Source: Calycina herbarum (lineage: Eukaryota; Ascomycota; Leotiomycetes; Helotiales; Pezizellaceae). From it: 64,000 bases of DNA. Both the position numbers and the translations under genes were made by a program. The DNA is taken from NCBI GenBank assembly GCA_001414485.1, contig LLEY01000246.1, positions 1 to 64,000 of the forward strand. Reading direction: 5' to 3'. This document shows positions 32,699 to 44,465 of the stretch, in pieces (positions within the stretch are counted from its first letter, which is position 1; each line of letters opens with the position of its first letter). Under the pieces are notes generated by a model that saw only the letters and a program-made list of their open reading frames with translations, searched no databases and was not told the DNA's origin.

Positions 32699-33229
32699 TT
32701 ATATGGCGCGAGTCCTACTACACGATATAGATAGGCTGTATGTAAAATACTGGATTCTGTGCCAATTTAATTCAGACTTACGTGTTATTTTGAATCTTCT
32801 AAACCTAACGCCTTTTCCTAATTGTTGATCCAGCGCTAAATAGGCATTTGGATCGGCACCACATTCCAAAAGCATTTCCACCATGGGGAAATTGTTGAAT
32901 CCCCAATTGAACGTTTTCAATGCCGAGCTGAGCATCACACCTCCATGCCCAGTAATAGTTCGTCGTCGTCTTTTTACCAATTCTTCAATGTGACGTAAAA
33001 GTCCCCTGTTAACGCAATATTCAAAAAAAGCTGTGCCGCTTTCCCTAATCATATCAAACCTTCCTTTACAGACCCGCCCCAGCTCTCCGACGAGTGGACT
33101 GTCGGAGACCCCTCTTTGCTCCTCCGACCTACGTGCAAAATCAAATATTGCACTTATTGCGTCAGATCTGTCTTCGTCGTATCCGACCTCCTCAAGATCG
33201 TGACCTAGGTTATAACTGTATTGTGTCAT
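32699..33229 (-). pseudogene. Ankyrin-repeat protein fragment
   Basis: 176 codons open on the minus strand. Residues 110-135 read LSSALKTFNWGFNNFPMVEMLLECGADPN-like sequence, a single recognisable ankyrin repeat core (VEMLLECGADPN). Fungal STAND/NACHT proteins carry long ankyrin tails, and a NACHT relic lies 2 kb away in the same orientation, so this may be the tail of such a gene. Upstream sequence at 33240-33400 is a decayed AT-rich repeat, so the 5' part appears to have been removed by an insertion. Only one repeat remains, which is too little for a working protein. Confidence 0.5.
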
Positions 33230-33239
33230 ACTCTGAGTT

Positions 33240-33400
33240 GGTATGGTTTTGCCAAACTATAATACTAGAATAATAGATAAATTAGTCTATTTTTATAATG
33301 GTAGAATACTAGATAAACTTATCTATTAAGTCTCTATTCTATAGTATACGTTTCTTATACGTTTTTCACTCTTAGAGTCGGATCTTATCATAAAATCCGT
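33240..33400. repeat. AT-rich RIP-like repeat relic
   Basis: Contains AATAGATAAATTAGTCTATT and related inverted words similar to the subterminal sequence of the outer transposon (AAATAGATTAGTCTATTTGC near 30521). It is probably a fragment of the same or a related element. Confidence 0.4.
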
Positions 33401-33590
33401 ACGCTAGGAGGGCCAACGTCGGCTAATCGGCTTGCGTAAGGTGACGGAAACGCTACCCGGACGCTACTCCCTCTAGTAACATCCCGGGTTCTCTCTCAAA
33501 CAAGTGCCCACCTATCCCCCATTGAAACACCCAACTACGCTTGAGTTACCACCTTTTTTTGTTGAATTGAAATCGAATCAAAGCAACAAA

Positions 33591-34949
33591 ATGTCAAGTG
33601 AATCGATCTCGGGAGGCTCGGAAGCCTCGAGTTTCCAAAAAATGACGGCAAAGATGCGACGTCTGACAACGAGACAGTTACTTGGAGCCTTGTATGAAGA
33701 ATCAATTGAGGGGCCTCTACCATCTGCACCACACCCGGGTCGAGTTTCTTCCGAGTATAACGACGACCGAGTTCGAGAATCTTTGCGATTCGCGGATGCA
33801 ACAATTCGAAATCCAATCCGAAATCTCTCACCAATTGGGATACAAGCTGTCCGTTTATACAAAGAAACTTGCGCAAAAAACCTCTCCTTGCAAGCAACAC
33901 CAGACATCAATGAGGAGGAAGTTGGGAAGGCTAAGCGTGAATATGTTACGGCAATGAGAATCATGGAGAAATCCTTTCATTACAACCTCTGCTTCGAAAC
34001 GACAAACACTACGACTGCTCAAGCCTTCCAAGACGAACTAGTCCGCCTGATGCGAACACAATTCTATGCCCGTTATGGGGAGTATTTCGCGGAACTCTGT
34101 AAAGAGTTAAAAAGAGAAGCAGAGAAGAAAAAGGTTGAGGGATGGGAGAGGTTACATAAATCGTTCTGGACCGAGATTTGGAAAATGATCGAAAGCGAAA
34201 AAGGCAGCTGGGCAGCATATATGGGAGGAGATATGAACGCTTTCAAGGAATGCGAAACTCATAATGCGATTAGAAGGACCTGCTTAAAGATAGGACTGGA
34301 TATGCCGGACGCCCTAAGTGCTATTAAGCACTATGCAACAAGAAATGAGCTTGTCCACGCAAACCTCCTACAACTCATTAAAGACGGAAGGTTGGACGAC
34401 TTAAAAAACATTCTCTACGCCGATTTCTGCGATATTCCGAAAGTAACCGACTTAACCGAAGATGGTTGTGGTACACTACTACAATTTGTTTTAAAGACTC
34501 TCATCAACAAGTGGTTCTCTTTCGCTGAAAAAGATGCGGATAACACACAAATGTGGCAAGCCAAAAGTCGACTTCATGATTTACATTCCCAATTGGAAGG
34601 GGCTGAAGATCGAGCAACTGAAATCAATAAGAAGGTTGCCAAAGACATGATGGCGGCGATGAAGAGAATGCAAAGGGATGAACAGAGAGACAAGGATCTG
34701 AAAGAGCTTATTGAGACTGGTGGTCTGACTATCCAAGATGGTCAACTTAAGAAGAGGATCTCGAAAAGTCAACTGGCAACTGAGACTGAGTTGGCACGGC
34801 GGATGCAAAAGAGCTGGGAGGCTCTTATGAAAATCGCTGGGAACCTCCGAAAGATGCGCGACAAGCATTTAGAGGATTTCAAATTCCTGACTGGGGGCCC
34901 TCAACTTGTCGTCGATCCAGCTTTGAACGACGACGACGACGACGACTAA
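33591..34949 (+). CDS. Helical protein with R-x4-H (HEPN-like) motif and poly-Asp tail, unknown
   Basis: Single exon of 452 residues from the ATG at 33591 (MSSESISGGSEASSF); the frame is open 29 codons further upstream, but homology-like sequence starts here. It is strongly helical and charged. Residues 251-256 read RNELVH within YATRNELVHANLLQLIKDG, an R-N-x3-H pattern as in HEPN ribonuclease domains. A long coiled coil follows (SRLHDLHSQLEGAEDRATEI, MAAMKRMQRDEQRDKDLKEL), and the C-terminus ends in six Asp. It is tail-to-tail with the NACHT relic, five bases apart. Assigning nuclease activity is inference from one motif. It could equally be a structural coiled-coil protein. Confidence 0.55.
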   Translation: MSSESISGGSEASSFQKMTAKMRRLTTRQLLGALYEESIEGPLPSAPHPGRVSSEYNDDRVRESLRFADATIRNPIRNLSPIGIQAVRLYKETCAKNLSLQATPDINEEEVGKAKREYVTAMRIMEKSFHYNLCFETTNTTTAQAFQDELVRLMRTQFYARYGEYFAELCKELKREAEKKKVEGWERLHKSFWTEIWKMIESEKGSWAAYMGGDMNAFKECETHNAIRRTCLKIGLDMPDALSAIKHYATRNELVHANLLQLIKDGRLDDLKNILYADFCDIPKVTDLTEDGCGTLLQFVLKTLINKWFSFAEKDADNTQMWQAKSRLHDLHSQLEGAEDRATEINKKVAKDMMAAMKRMQRDEQRDKDLKELIETGGLTIQDGQLKKRISKSQLATETELARRMQKSWEALMKIAGNLRKMRDKHLEDFKFLTGGPQLVVDPALNDDDDDD

Positions 34950-34954
34950 GAAAA

Positions 34955-36231
34955 CTAGGGGTTGAGCTGAAAGTTTGCAGTAGATAGAGAGCTCGTATGG
35001 AAAATAGCAAAAAGAATAGATACAAATCTTGGAGGTAATCGCAGTGCTTCTTGGCGCGTGAAGGCTTTGGTTAGCTCAGTGAGCTTCCAAGGCGCGGAAT
35101 GTAGATGAACTTTGCTTCTGGTCCAGCGTGACTCGCAGACTTCGGGTATGATGTCGGGAAGCTGTCCAAGTATCTCAAAAAGCAGCGACTGAAGCAACCC
35201 TTGAATGGAGTTTTGCATCTCCGTGCCAATAACCCATAGATAAAAACTAGCCGTGGTTACTTCCAAGCCCCCAGCCCATTGAGAGAGAGCTGTTGTGGTC
35301 CGTTCATGGTCACTTATATATTTCATGAACGTAGATTTACCAGAACCAGGTTTGCCACCCAGAAAAGACCAGATTTGGATTGCAGCCACTCTCTCAATTT
35401 AATCTTTGGTCTATTCTCTCGGCGTTTCGAGGGCTCAGTATTGAACATCAATTCGAAGGTGTTGTGGTGTGCTTCCGGGATTCTGGATTATGTGGTCACC
35501 ATGGATTCGTAGCGTAGGCTTCGCAGGATCTCCATCTCTTTTTCACATTCTTTGGCAGTGGAGAATGAATCTTTGGAGACGGCACATATTCGTTTAGTAT
35601 CCTCTTTAGTAGCTGCGCAAGACTCTGAAAGCCTTGTCGACTCGAGAGCACCAAGGATTTCATCAAACTTCTCTCCTCGGTGGACATTTGCCGCCTGGAA
35701 CTCTTTTTGCGGGCTTTGTAGAGTTCTTGATAGCTTGTTTTGACGCTCGCTATGGGACTTAGTTGGAATTCTATTCGATAATAATCCTAGAGACTCACCT
35801 GACAACAACCATCAAGTGCAAGGTAACTTGTTCTTGCAATAGCCCTAACCTACTTTGCATGTAAAGCAGCTTTTCCTTATTCCAAACTGAAGATAATGCC
35901 TGCCGAAAGCTGTCCCACTCTCCCGTTTTTCGGTTTGAGCTGTTTAATTACATCAAGTAACTGTTTGGAAATCACTTCACAGGACTTCAAGAGGGCTGAG
36001 AAGGGTTTCCCCGAACTCGCCAGAACTACTTCCCTTGTTGGCTGAAGGCTTAAGGTAAAGGCTAAATTGCCGCAAACTCCCCGCAACGCTTTCGAGCTCG
36101 AAATTCCCCGACTGATTTCCAGTTCCATTTTTGCAAATTTTCTGACTCTCCGGTAGCACCTTTGAGCTGAAGTCTATGAAAGAGATGATGTTTCCAGCGA
36201 GGCTAATTGCAGAGAGAGGATCGAGAACCAT
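34955..36231 (-). pseudogene. NACHT/STAND (fungal NLR-like) gene, multiply broken and truncated
   Basis: The start (MVLDPLSAISLAGNIISFID) is the standard N-terminal domain of fungal STAND proteins, continuing through ALLKSCEVISKQLLDVIKQL, EWDSFRQALSSVWNKEKLL, an intron with GTGAGT donor near 35797, MEILRSLRYESM, IPEAHHNTFELMF and the P-loop GKPGSGKST (about 35340) with ALSQWAG and GLLQSLLFEILGQLP. Lesions: frameshifts near 35995, near 35925 and just before the P-loop, plus an in-frame TAA after RYESMVTT (35488-35490). The reading ends around 34960 before any Walker B motif, so most of the NACHT domain and all repeats are missing. Such proteins act in nonself recognition; this copy cannot. Confidence 0.75.
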
Positions 36232-36563
36232 GCTTACCCAGCAAAGGATAATGTGGAGGTGGGTTAAAAGATAGAACTGGAAAGAAATTGAGAGGAGCTT
36301 CAACTCTCACATTTTGGAAGGGGAACGTTCAAAACCTGGCATTGTCATGGAATCGTGAAGTAGACGTGTGGGTAGATGAGGCGCAATGAAATATTTTGCC
36401 CTAGGCGTTGCGGGGAAAAATCAAGGAGGTTGATTAGCTAAAATAGTCCCCACTTTCGCGCCTCTGATTGGCTGTGATCCTCGCTATCTTTCTTACTTCC
36501 GTATCGACGACTCAACTCCCTCTTCTGCCTCACATCATCTTCGGCAGAACAACAAATTGGAGA

Positions 36564-37916
36564 ATGGCGCGTACAGAACACAGAAAAAGCAAGACCGCCC
36601 TGACCAAGAAACCGAACCCCTTCAAAAACTGTGGCCTGAGTCCGCCACCCAGAAAGGTACTGCCACCCAGAAAGGTACCGCCACCGAGAAAATGTAAGGA
36701 GCATGCGACCAGGAATCGTGTGAAGAGCAATCTTTTTGGTAGTCTTGGAGTAAGTCTTTTTTATTATTTTTAAGCCACTCGGGTATTCATTAAGAGCCAT
36801 TCATTGCTCAAGGACGATGGGGAAATGATGCTGATTGTGTTTAGGCAACCACTCTCAATGTTGGTATTCATGTACGTATTGAAAACTCTATCTCGTGTCG
36901 TCCTCCCTATGTCAAAAATCAGAGCAGTGTCGCGGAAAGCAGCATGGCAATGCCTTTCAGGTCCCTCGCCTTGGCTGCTAACCGAAATCCATTCGTGTTT
37001 TGTATAAATCATATCCTAGTTGGCAGGTAGCTGACAACTAAACTTGCAGTCTCAGGCATGGGCACTCTCGATAGTCCCTCAAAATAATTGTCCTTTTCTG
37101 AATCTTCCCTTGGAGTTAAGACAAAAAATATACAAATACGCGATGTCGGAAACATGGGGATACCGCCCAAGAATATTACAGCACACAAACAAGCACCCAA
37201 CTGTATTTCCGACCAAACATGACAATCATTTTGACTGTCTCTCTTCACCATGTTCACGCTTCAACGTGAAGGGGAGACCACGGCCTCGTAATCGTTGGCA
37301 TTGCTTAAGGTGGAACTATCTCAGTGCAAACACCACGACGGTCAACACGATCCTCTCGATACTCTCACGCCAAACATACCTCGAAACAACGGGTTCATCA
37401 TTCTTATATCGCTTTGTGCATTTCAATTTCAACAGTCCATATCTCATGAACAACTATGTCTCGGCCATAAACGAAAATCATCTCCACAATATCCAAGCTG
37501 TAACCCTATTGATCTCTATGAGGGAGCCCACTTCCCTTCCGAAACGAATGTTCCAAAATCTCGCTAGCCTTGTTTCTCTCAGAACTCTGAATATCAGAAT
37601 AGAAGTAGCACGTCTTCCTCTTTATAGAGGTCAACTTGGTCACCGTCAACCCCCAATACCTGACGACATTTTAGCGGGCTGGGCAGCAAGGCCATGGAGT
37701 TGGCTTCGTGTTTCTGATTCGCTTACGCTGAGCGTGAGTTTCATGTTTCATATGCCTTCTTTTGGTGGCAGAATTCTTTGGGACAAAAGCCAGCATTACG
37801 GTGAATATGATTGGGGAAATGAAGAGAGGGGCTGGGAATGTTTTGCCAAGGAGGTAAAATGGTCTATTGGCGAGGATTGCGCAAAAGTGGAAGTGGTGGA
37901 TTCACATTGGAAGTAA
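36564..37916 (+). CDS. 2EXR/DUF7730-like protein (F-box-like N-terminal motif), two exons
   Basis: Exon 1 (36564-36749) encodes a basic leader with a short tandem repeat PPPRKVLPPRKVPPPRK, from three 18-base units. A GTAAGT donor at 36750 and an acceptor at 37049 are both phase 0, giving a 300-base intron. Exon 2 reads QAWALSIVPQNNCPFLNLPL and LELRQKIYKYAM, the LPxELRxxIY motif of fungal 2EXR/DUF7730 proteins, then a beta-rich region with NILSILSRQTYLETTGSSFL. The end is KVEVVDSHWK. A small extra exon within the long intron cannot be excluded. Molecular role unknown; proteins of this kind are abundant in ascomycetes. Confidence 0.65.
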
Positions 37917-40884
37917 CTTTCGATTGGATACTTGAAGAATAAGTACTCGCTGTTGGTTCAAGGTTATCCAGGAAGGGGGAAGTTCTATGCTTTTGGCGAA
38001 GATTTATGAATAAAAACTGGGGATGCTTCTTCTTATGAACTATGGGCAAAGATTTATGTTTCGTTGCCACTTCAACATACTGTCGTCAAATCTATCTTTC
38101 CTCGTAATATTATACAGTCACTATCGGAAGGTACTCATGGGTTGAACAAATCATTGGTTGCTTTCTTGTTAATTGTGGTTTTGGTCTTGGTGAGTTTTTA
38201 CAGTTCGATTATGTAGCCTGGTTTCTAGTTCCAGTCTCATTTCTTGCGCTACTTTATTCCATCGGTAACCCATATATCCATCCCTTTTCGCAAACATTCG
38301 ACCTAAGTGTTTTTCAAAAGAGGTACAGTAAGCATCCTAACCCGTTTGTTGATCATCGGACTTGAATCGCTCAAATCCTAGAAGCATCGAGGATATTCAC
38401 TTTTTCTTCTTCTCCTCAGCTTTGGAAACTGTTCTTCTCACATGATTTTCTGGCTCATTACTATCAGTTCACCCGTCCCACACTCTAAATACTAATAGAT
38501 CGAACTGCTATAGTACGAGATTGATGCTCTTTTGCTTTACGGAAGCGGATATTCGAGAACTCTTGATGAAGATTCAAAGTCCCGTCTTTCTCAAATCGGT
38601 ACTGGTATTTGCTATAAAGTCTACGGAGCAAGACACAGCACTTGGATCGGCGAAGTGATAGCTTTTTACGGCAGATTTCTAAAGTACCTAAATGCATTGT
38701 TAAGGCTAAATTCACGGAGGTACAGCTCGCCGCGGATTATGAGGCTGTTCTGCCCAAGATAGAAGACGCTTCTACAATATATAAAGTCGTCTGAGCAGTG
38801 GAAATACATGGCAGACACCAGTACCCAATCGCAAAAAGCTGAAGACATATTTTTTCCCACTCACAGCTCTCCGCCCATTTTGAGAGTATGATTTTGGTGG
38901 TCCGAAGAAAGTCCATACACGGAGGGTGGAAGTTCATGGCTTTATCTTCCATGGGTAACTCAATCAGACAATAACACGTTTAGAGGAACTTCCACTGTCG
39001 CTCAAGTAATTGCTCCCGAAATTAATTACACCGCCGAAAGAAACCTCAAATTCGCTTCACTTTCTGTTGATTTGTACCGTTTAACACCACAACAAACTCA
39101 TTATCTGTAACCCCCCACTCGAGAAAAACTGTGAGCTCCTATCGAACTCATTTTGCCGTCGCCAAACTCAAACGCTAGCTTCTTCATTCCAAGCTTTTTC
39201 CAGTCGTTAGGCATCCTAACATCGCAGGGTCTCTCCGGATTTTATGGCATTGAGATTCTTCTGCCTAAATCCCTACATTTCTCATACTGTCGAAATAATT
39301 TCTTCTTTCATTATTGACTCAGAGTAGGGGAAACCCGAGAAATGAGGTTTTATACGAAAGAGTGAACCGTCCCTCCCCCCCCCGCGGAGTATTCTATACA
39401 CAGATTTTAACGCAAAGCCAATGAGATAAGGATGGTTCAGAGTAAGAAAGGCGTTCTTAAGAGTGATTAAATACCCATTATCCAGGGACAAAAGCCTCTT
39501 TATTGAATACCAAGTACACAGGCACGACCACCATTATACATTGAAGTAAGCACTTTCTTTATCTACAAAATAGCTGTTCGCGATAAACTCGCCAGGTCTT
39601 CTTTTTTATTCATAACTAACCTCTTGAGCAGTGCATGGCCGATAGTAATCTAATCTTCAATCTCTTCAAAAAAGAATACATACCGCAAAGTTCCTCTTGA
39701 GGGGTCAACCGAAAATGATACAGAGTGCGCTACTCAAGCTGGGGAGAAAATAGATATACTTCTCAAACACCCCTTTAAAGCATACATAGGATGAAAAGCG
39801 ATAAAATTATAAGTATCAGATGTGATGTTGATAGCTGTGATCAAGGTCACAAATTCCCGATAGCAACCTCACAGGAAAGTGAACATCCTCTAGTTGCAAA
39901 TAGACCTTAAATCTCAATCCAAAAGATCTTGTTACTATAAAGTAAAACTCACATACCGAGGAAAAGACTCCCAGCCGGTTTCCAAATTCTGGCAGCATAT
40001 AAGTAATCTTTACGGTCGAAAAACTATCCCATTGTCGAAAGAAATTCTTCCTTGATGGCTAAGTTGAAAAGGGAAGAATATAAACCACTCGCAAGAGAAG
40101 ATTTTTGACGAAAAGAACGATAACCTTTCAGATTTGACAGCTGCCCGTCTGATCTTGATTCTTTAGTCTCTTGCTTGTGGACGTAGAGTTGTGACCTGTT
40201 CAGTACTTCAACTTCCCTTCTCATGTACATGGCTTTATTCCGGCATGGTATTCAGACCTCATTTCTTAATGCTCTATCATGAAAAGTAAGTACTACGCAA
40301 AAACTAAAAGACCCCGGTTTGCTTGTGAAAATACTTCCAACACTTCAATGCCTCCTCTGCAGATTTATCCCTGTATTTCAACAGTTGCGAGAGTGAAGTT
40401 AAAGATGTTCAAGCGTCTCAAAACAAATTTTCGCAACGTAGCCTAGTCATCCGCAAAACAGGCGTCGATATCAAAATAGAGAGCGAGGATCTAAGCCCAT
40501 AAACCAACAACCTCTTAAGTACAAAAAGCTCGAATCAGGAACTTTAACTTCTTCAAAGACAGCAGCGAACATGACTTGAAGGATATTGTGGTCGTGGAGT
40601 ATTCGAGATCTTACTACCTATTTGTGTTAATGCTAGTCCACAGTTACCAAATCTATTATAGGTTGGATTTCCTAACTTTTCCAATGGCTACAGGGAAATT
40701 CCTACCTAACTGCCGTCGAAAATACTTTTGCTGTCGAAATGCAAATTTTCCCTTGTTGATGATTGAAAGAGTAAGATACAGGCTCAACATGAGGACATAG
40801 TATTATAGCAACGACTATTAGATCGACTGGTAAGAGCAGAAGTAACGTAACCATTATACGGAGCGTCGCACATAGTAGAGGCTT
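37917..40884. other. Gene-poor stretch with one coding-like relic
   Basis: I support no intact gene. A plus-strand block at about 38696-39109 reads TEVQLAADYEAVLPKIEDAS in one frame, then after frame changes VTQSDNNTFRGTSTVAQVIA and ERNLKFASLSVDLYRLTPQQ before a stop. It is protein-like but unassigned, probably a decayed gene. A run of ten C (39369-39383 region) breaks the composition. The rest is AT-rich without features. Confidence 0.4.
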
Positions 40885-41388
40885 CCGGGCGCACCTACTT
40901 AGAGAGAGTTATAGCGAGCGGACCCTTACCACCGACAGTTTAGTACACCGTATTGTTACTAGAGAGCTCCTCAGGGACATTTTAGCGTATAAGATCGTTA
41001 CTAGAGAGCTTCTTAGGAAGGTTCTTAGACTCTATAGGGTTAACAACACTTGTAACAACCAACTCCTCTGGCTTATTATTACCTTCGTAATTGATAGTAG
41101 TAAAGTCGTTATTACCGAGTATTCTAGCGAGAGACCTATGCGTAGTAAAGAGACGACCACCTAAGGCATCTTCTATGCCATGCTTATCATTACTAAACCG
41201 ACTCGCGGGAAGAGGGGTGCGAGGCTCGTGTTAAGACTCTAGAATTTGTCGATTGATTTCGAAGTCGTCACGGTCGTCCTAATCACCGGTTGCTAGCGTC
41301 TGTATAGGAGACGAGAGCGGCGGATTGGGGTTTGTATGAGTCTGATTAACGTCCGGTGGACGGGGGGGGTCAGAGGAAGGCTGTTATA
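40885..41388 (-). pseudogene. Degenerate coding relic, probably transposon-derived
   Basis: The minus strand holds a frame of about 165 codons interrupted only by four or five TAA/TAG stops: QPSSDPPRPPDVNQTHTNP, LATGD, GIEDALGGRLFTTHRSLARI, NKPEELVVTSVVNP and a duplicated ELSSN segment (LPKKLSSND, VPEELSSNN). The acidic, Pro-rich, low-order character resembles the spacer between integrase and reverse transcriptase in copia-type polyproteins, but no catalytic domain is present. The base composition differs from the AT-rich surroundings. Confidence 0.4.
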
Positions 41389-42406
41389 ATTCAGAACGAG
41401 CCAATAGGCATGCTTCTTACTATGGACTTATGCTGGGCAGTACGCGCCGCAGCAGTTTGTCGGCGTCTGGATCGAGCAGTGGAAGGCATATAGGAAGTTT
41501 AAAAGTTTATGTTACTAAGGCCGTGACTATAGAAAGCAAACAACACTTTCTAATTAGGAAAGGTCGTTTGAGGGGTGTGTCACGGGATAAGTGGGCCTTG
41601 TCACATGATCGGCCCACCTACTAAGCAAGGAATTCAAGCATCTATTTTAACTTAACTTTGCTCATTCAATGCTCATAATATCGCTCCTGTAATCGTCACA
41701 AAAAGCTTACCAGTAAACACTTTTGCTTAGATACAAAGATAACAAATAGCGGTATTATATGGAATTCCCAAAGCGAGAGTAATGGACTTGGTGGATGGCT
41801 ACCTATCTAAAAGGGCAGGTATGTAGGCTTTTGAGGTAATATCACGGATTCGTACCTCCCTAGAAGATTTTCTCCAACCTTCCCTTCCTCTCAAGTTGGC
41901 AAGCAGTATGCACCTAGCAACATCAGTACTATAAACCAAAGAGAAGATGTTGCAAGAGAAAACTAGTAACATCTAGGATCACGAAACCGAGTACATTCTG
42001 CTTCCTACACAACTATATTATTGCGAGGTATGTAAAAGACCTGTTTCTCTTTAACAGTGTTTGGTATATATCTAGCGTTGCTCTATTACCGGCAGATGAT
42101 TGGAGAGGCAGAGATTGATCAACGTATAAGTAAGGAGATTTAATTAAATGGTTTACGGAAAATCAAAGAGGAACGCCGCTATTGGTGCGAAGTGTATTGG
42201 ATTGTGAAAGCTTTGCTGGATATCCATGTTACAGGAAAGATGTGCCTTCGATATTTTAATCCACTACTACTAATCTGTCCAAATGGGCTTGCATTTTATG
42301 TAGAGCTAATACAAAGGGCCCATTTGAGTTAAGGTAGTATAAAGCAACTGCTGGTCATAAACAAGTTACAGAACCGGTTTTCTTTCATCTAACAGGAGAT
42401 ACGGAG

Positions 42407-43305
42407 ATGAACACAGAATACAATCAAGACCTAGACCCCTACAGTCAAGAGACGGCAACCCGCATCGAATCGCTCCCAAAACCGACATCCAAGCCCCCCC
42501 CCCCCTCTCAGCCCTCAAATCCTCCAATAAATACTAACCCATCATGTTCCCAATCCTTCCAACAAGCACTGAAAATCACCATCTACTGTCGAAAAACCAC
42601 TTACCCTCGAAACCCCTCTCCTCCCTCAAGTTCAAAGTCTCCTCTCCAAATCCACACCCCCAAACATCAACCTACAAGAAACTACCTCCTAGAATCCCCC
42701 TCCTCTCATACAACACTTCGCACCCAATCCATCAGCGTGAGACCATCCCACCAATCTAATCGTTGCATAATCAATCGCCTCGGCGGCTTTCCTTCTCGTG
42801 GAAATAGAGCTTTATAGAGTAGTCGTCAGAGATTCTGGGATTTAAAAAGCACCCAGGGACCTCGAGGGAATTTCAGAAAGATGAAGAATTTTCTCTTCGA
42901 CAAAAGGAAAGATCGTGAGCAACCACTGGGACAACACCAATCAAAGATCCTTATGTCAAAAATAAGGAAGCAAGCAAGAAAAGACACAGAGAAACCAAAA
43001 GAGTGTCAGGAGGAGGATACAATAAAAAATATTTCTATTCTCCATACCCCTCCATTGAAAAATCCATCCATGCATCCACAAGTCCATGCAATTCCTCAAA
43101 TAAATACTATGCAATAATACATATCTACCATGAATCAATCCATTAATTCATTCTCCACCATAACCCATTAAACGCCACAGCGAAAAAAATCAGAGTACCC
43201 CACCCACGCTATGCAAAAAACCTCAAAGAAATCATCGCTTCATGGCGTACCCCATCGCTGCTCTTTTGTTTTGTTTACCAAGTATGCCGGCATGCTTCAG
43301 TCACA
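42407..43305. other. Low-complexity intergenic sequence
   Basis: A Pro/Ser-rich open frame at 42407-42817 arises from CCC/TCC-biased sequence and contains a 12-C run near 42494. I do not consider it a gene. The rest is the 3' flank of PEX20. Confidence 0.4.
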
Positions 43306-44465
43306 TCAAGCAGGAACCGGAACAACACCCTCAGTAGCACCTTTCGCCACACCAACAGCTCTCTCCGCATCCCCTTCAAGATCCGCCGGTATCTTATCAA
43401 CAATCTGATCCCCATCAACAACAACCTCCTTATCCCTAAACATGCGCATCAAATCCAAAAACTTACTCTGCTGAAACTTCTCACTTGTATCCCCCCGAAC
43501 ATTCGTCAACAGCTGCCCCGCCGTTCGCGCAAGATCATCGTGATTATGCTGATTCCGTTCCTTTTGGGATTGGGGAAGGATGAAATCTGCGCCCATGGGT
43601 GCTTGTTTTAAGTTGCTGGATTCCGCTTCCATGAGGCGTTCTGCTGATTCGGGGAGGAGGACATTGTCATCGAGGGCGGTGGTTTGTTCGGTTTGTTCAG
43701 TTGTCACATCGATTTCGACTTCGGTTTGAGTCTCGGGTTCGGCTTGGAGGGCGTTGAGTTCGGCTTGTTCTGCCTCCTCGAATGCGCGGGCGAATGCTTC
43801 TTCGTCAAATACCTCCGGTTGACTTTGTGCTTGTTGCGCGACTTGTGGCCCAGCAATACCCCCCATGAATTGTCCTCCCATAAGATTATGTTGACCCATA
43901 TGCATACCCGAATTCATAGGCGCATACCCATTTTGCAAACCCTGACCTTGAACTGGTGGTATGTAGTTAGCTACACCCGTCGCACTACCACCCGCTTGTC
44001 GTGCAAACTCTTGATGCCATCCTCCCAACTCATTCTGTGCTAGTGCTTGCGGGGTACCGGTATTTCTTTGTCGCAGCTCCCCCGACGAGGCGATATGCAT
44101 GTTCTGAAAATCCGCCGCCCATCTCGAAGGTCCTGCTGCTTGAAAAGGAGAGGGTGCGTGTTGGAAGGGAGACGGTGTATGTGTGTATGCGTGATTGAAT
44201 TGGTTGGGGACTTGGGATTCGAGGGGTGGACGACCGGCTTGGAAGGCTTCGAATTCGGGATCTAGGAAAGCTGCATTTGGGCCGGGGGAGGAACGGAAGC
44301 CCTGTGCTTGTGTTAGCTTTCGAGACAAAGAATAGACATGGGGTTGGATACTTGGGAAGGCGACTGTCTGTTTACGAGACGGTCTTGTTGGAGGGTTCGG
44401 TCGAGTTGGGTGTGTTTTTGGAAGGTATTCAGGGCATTGGAAGGCCCGCACATGGAATCCGCCAT
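43306..44465 (-). CDS. PEX20: Peroxin 20, PTS2 co-receptor
   Basis: 369 residues in two exons (44465-44352 and 44301-43306) with a 50-base intron. Pex20 partners with Pex7 to carry PTS2 cargo to the peroxisomal docking complex, and it cycles back by ubiquitination. The conserved N-terminal cysteine is residue 6 in MADSMCGPSNALNTFQKHT. It is followed by LDRTLQQDRL and the GFRSSPGPNAAFLDPEFEAF block. Two W-x3-F docking motifs are WAADF (99-103) and WHQEF (133-137). The Pex7-binding box near the C-terminus is KFLDLMRMFRDKEV (318-331). The middle is Gln/Met/Gly-rich, as usual. The start at 44465 fits the family exactly. All landmarks are intact. Confidence 0.92.

Noticed and set aside
42407..42817. 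Pro/Ser/Thr-rich 136-codon frame
   Set aside because: Product of C-rich low-complexity sequence including a 12-C run.
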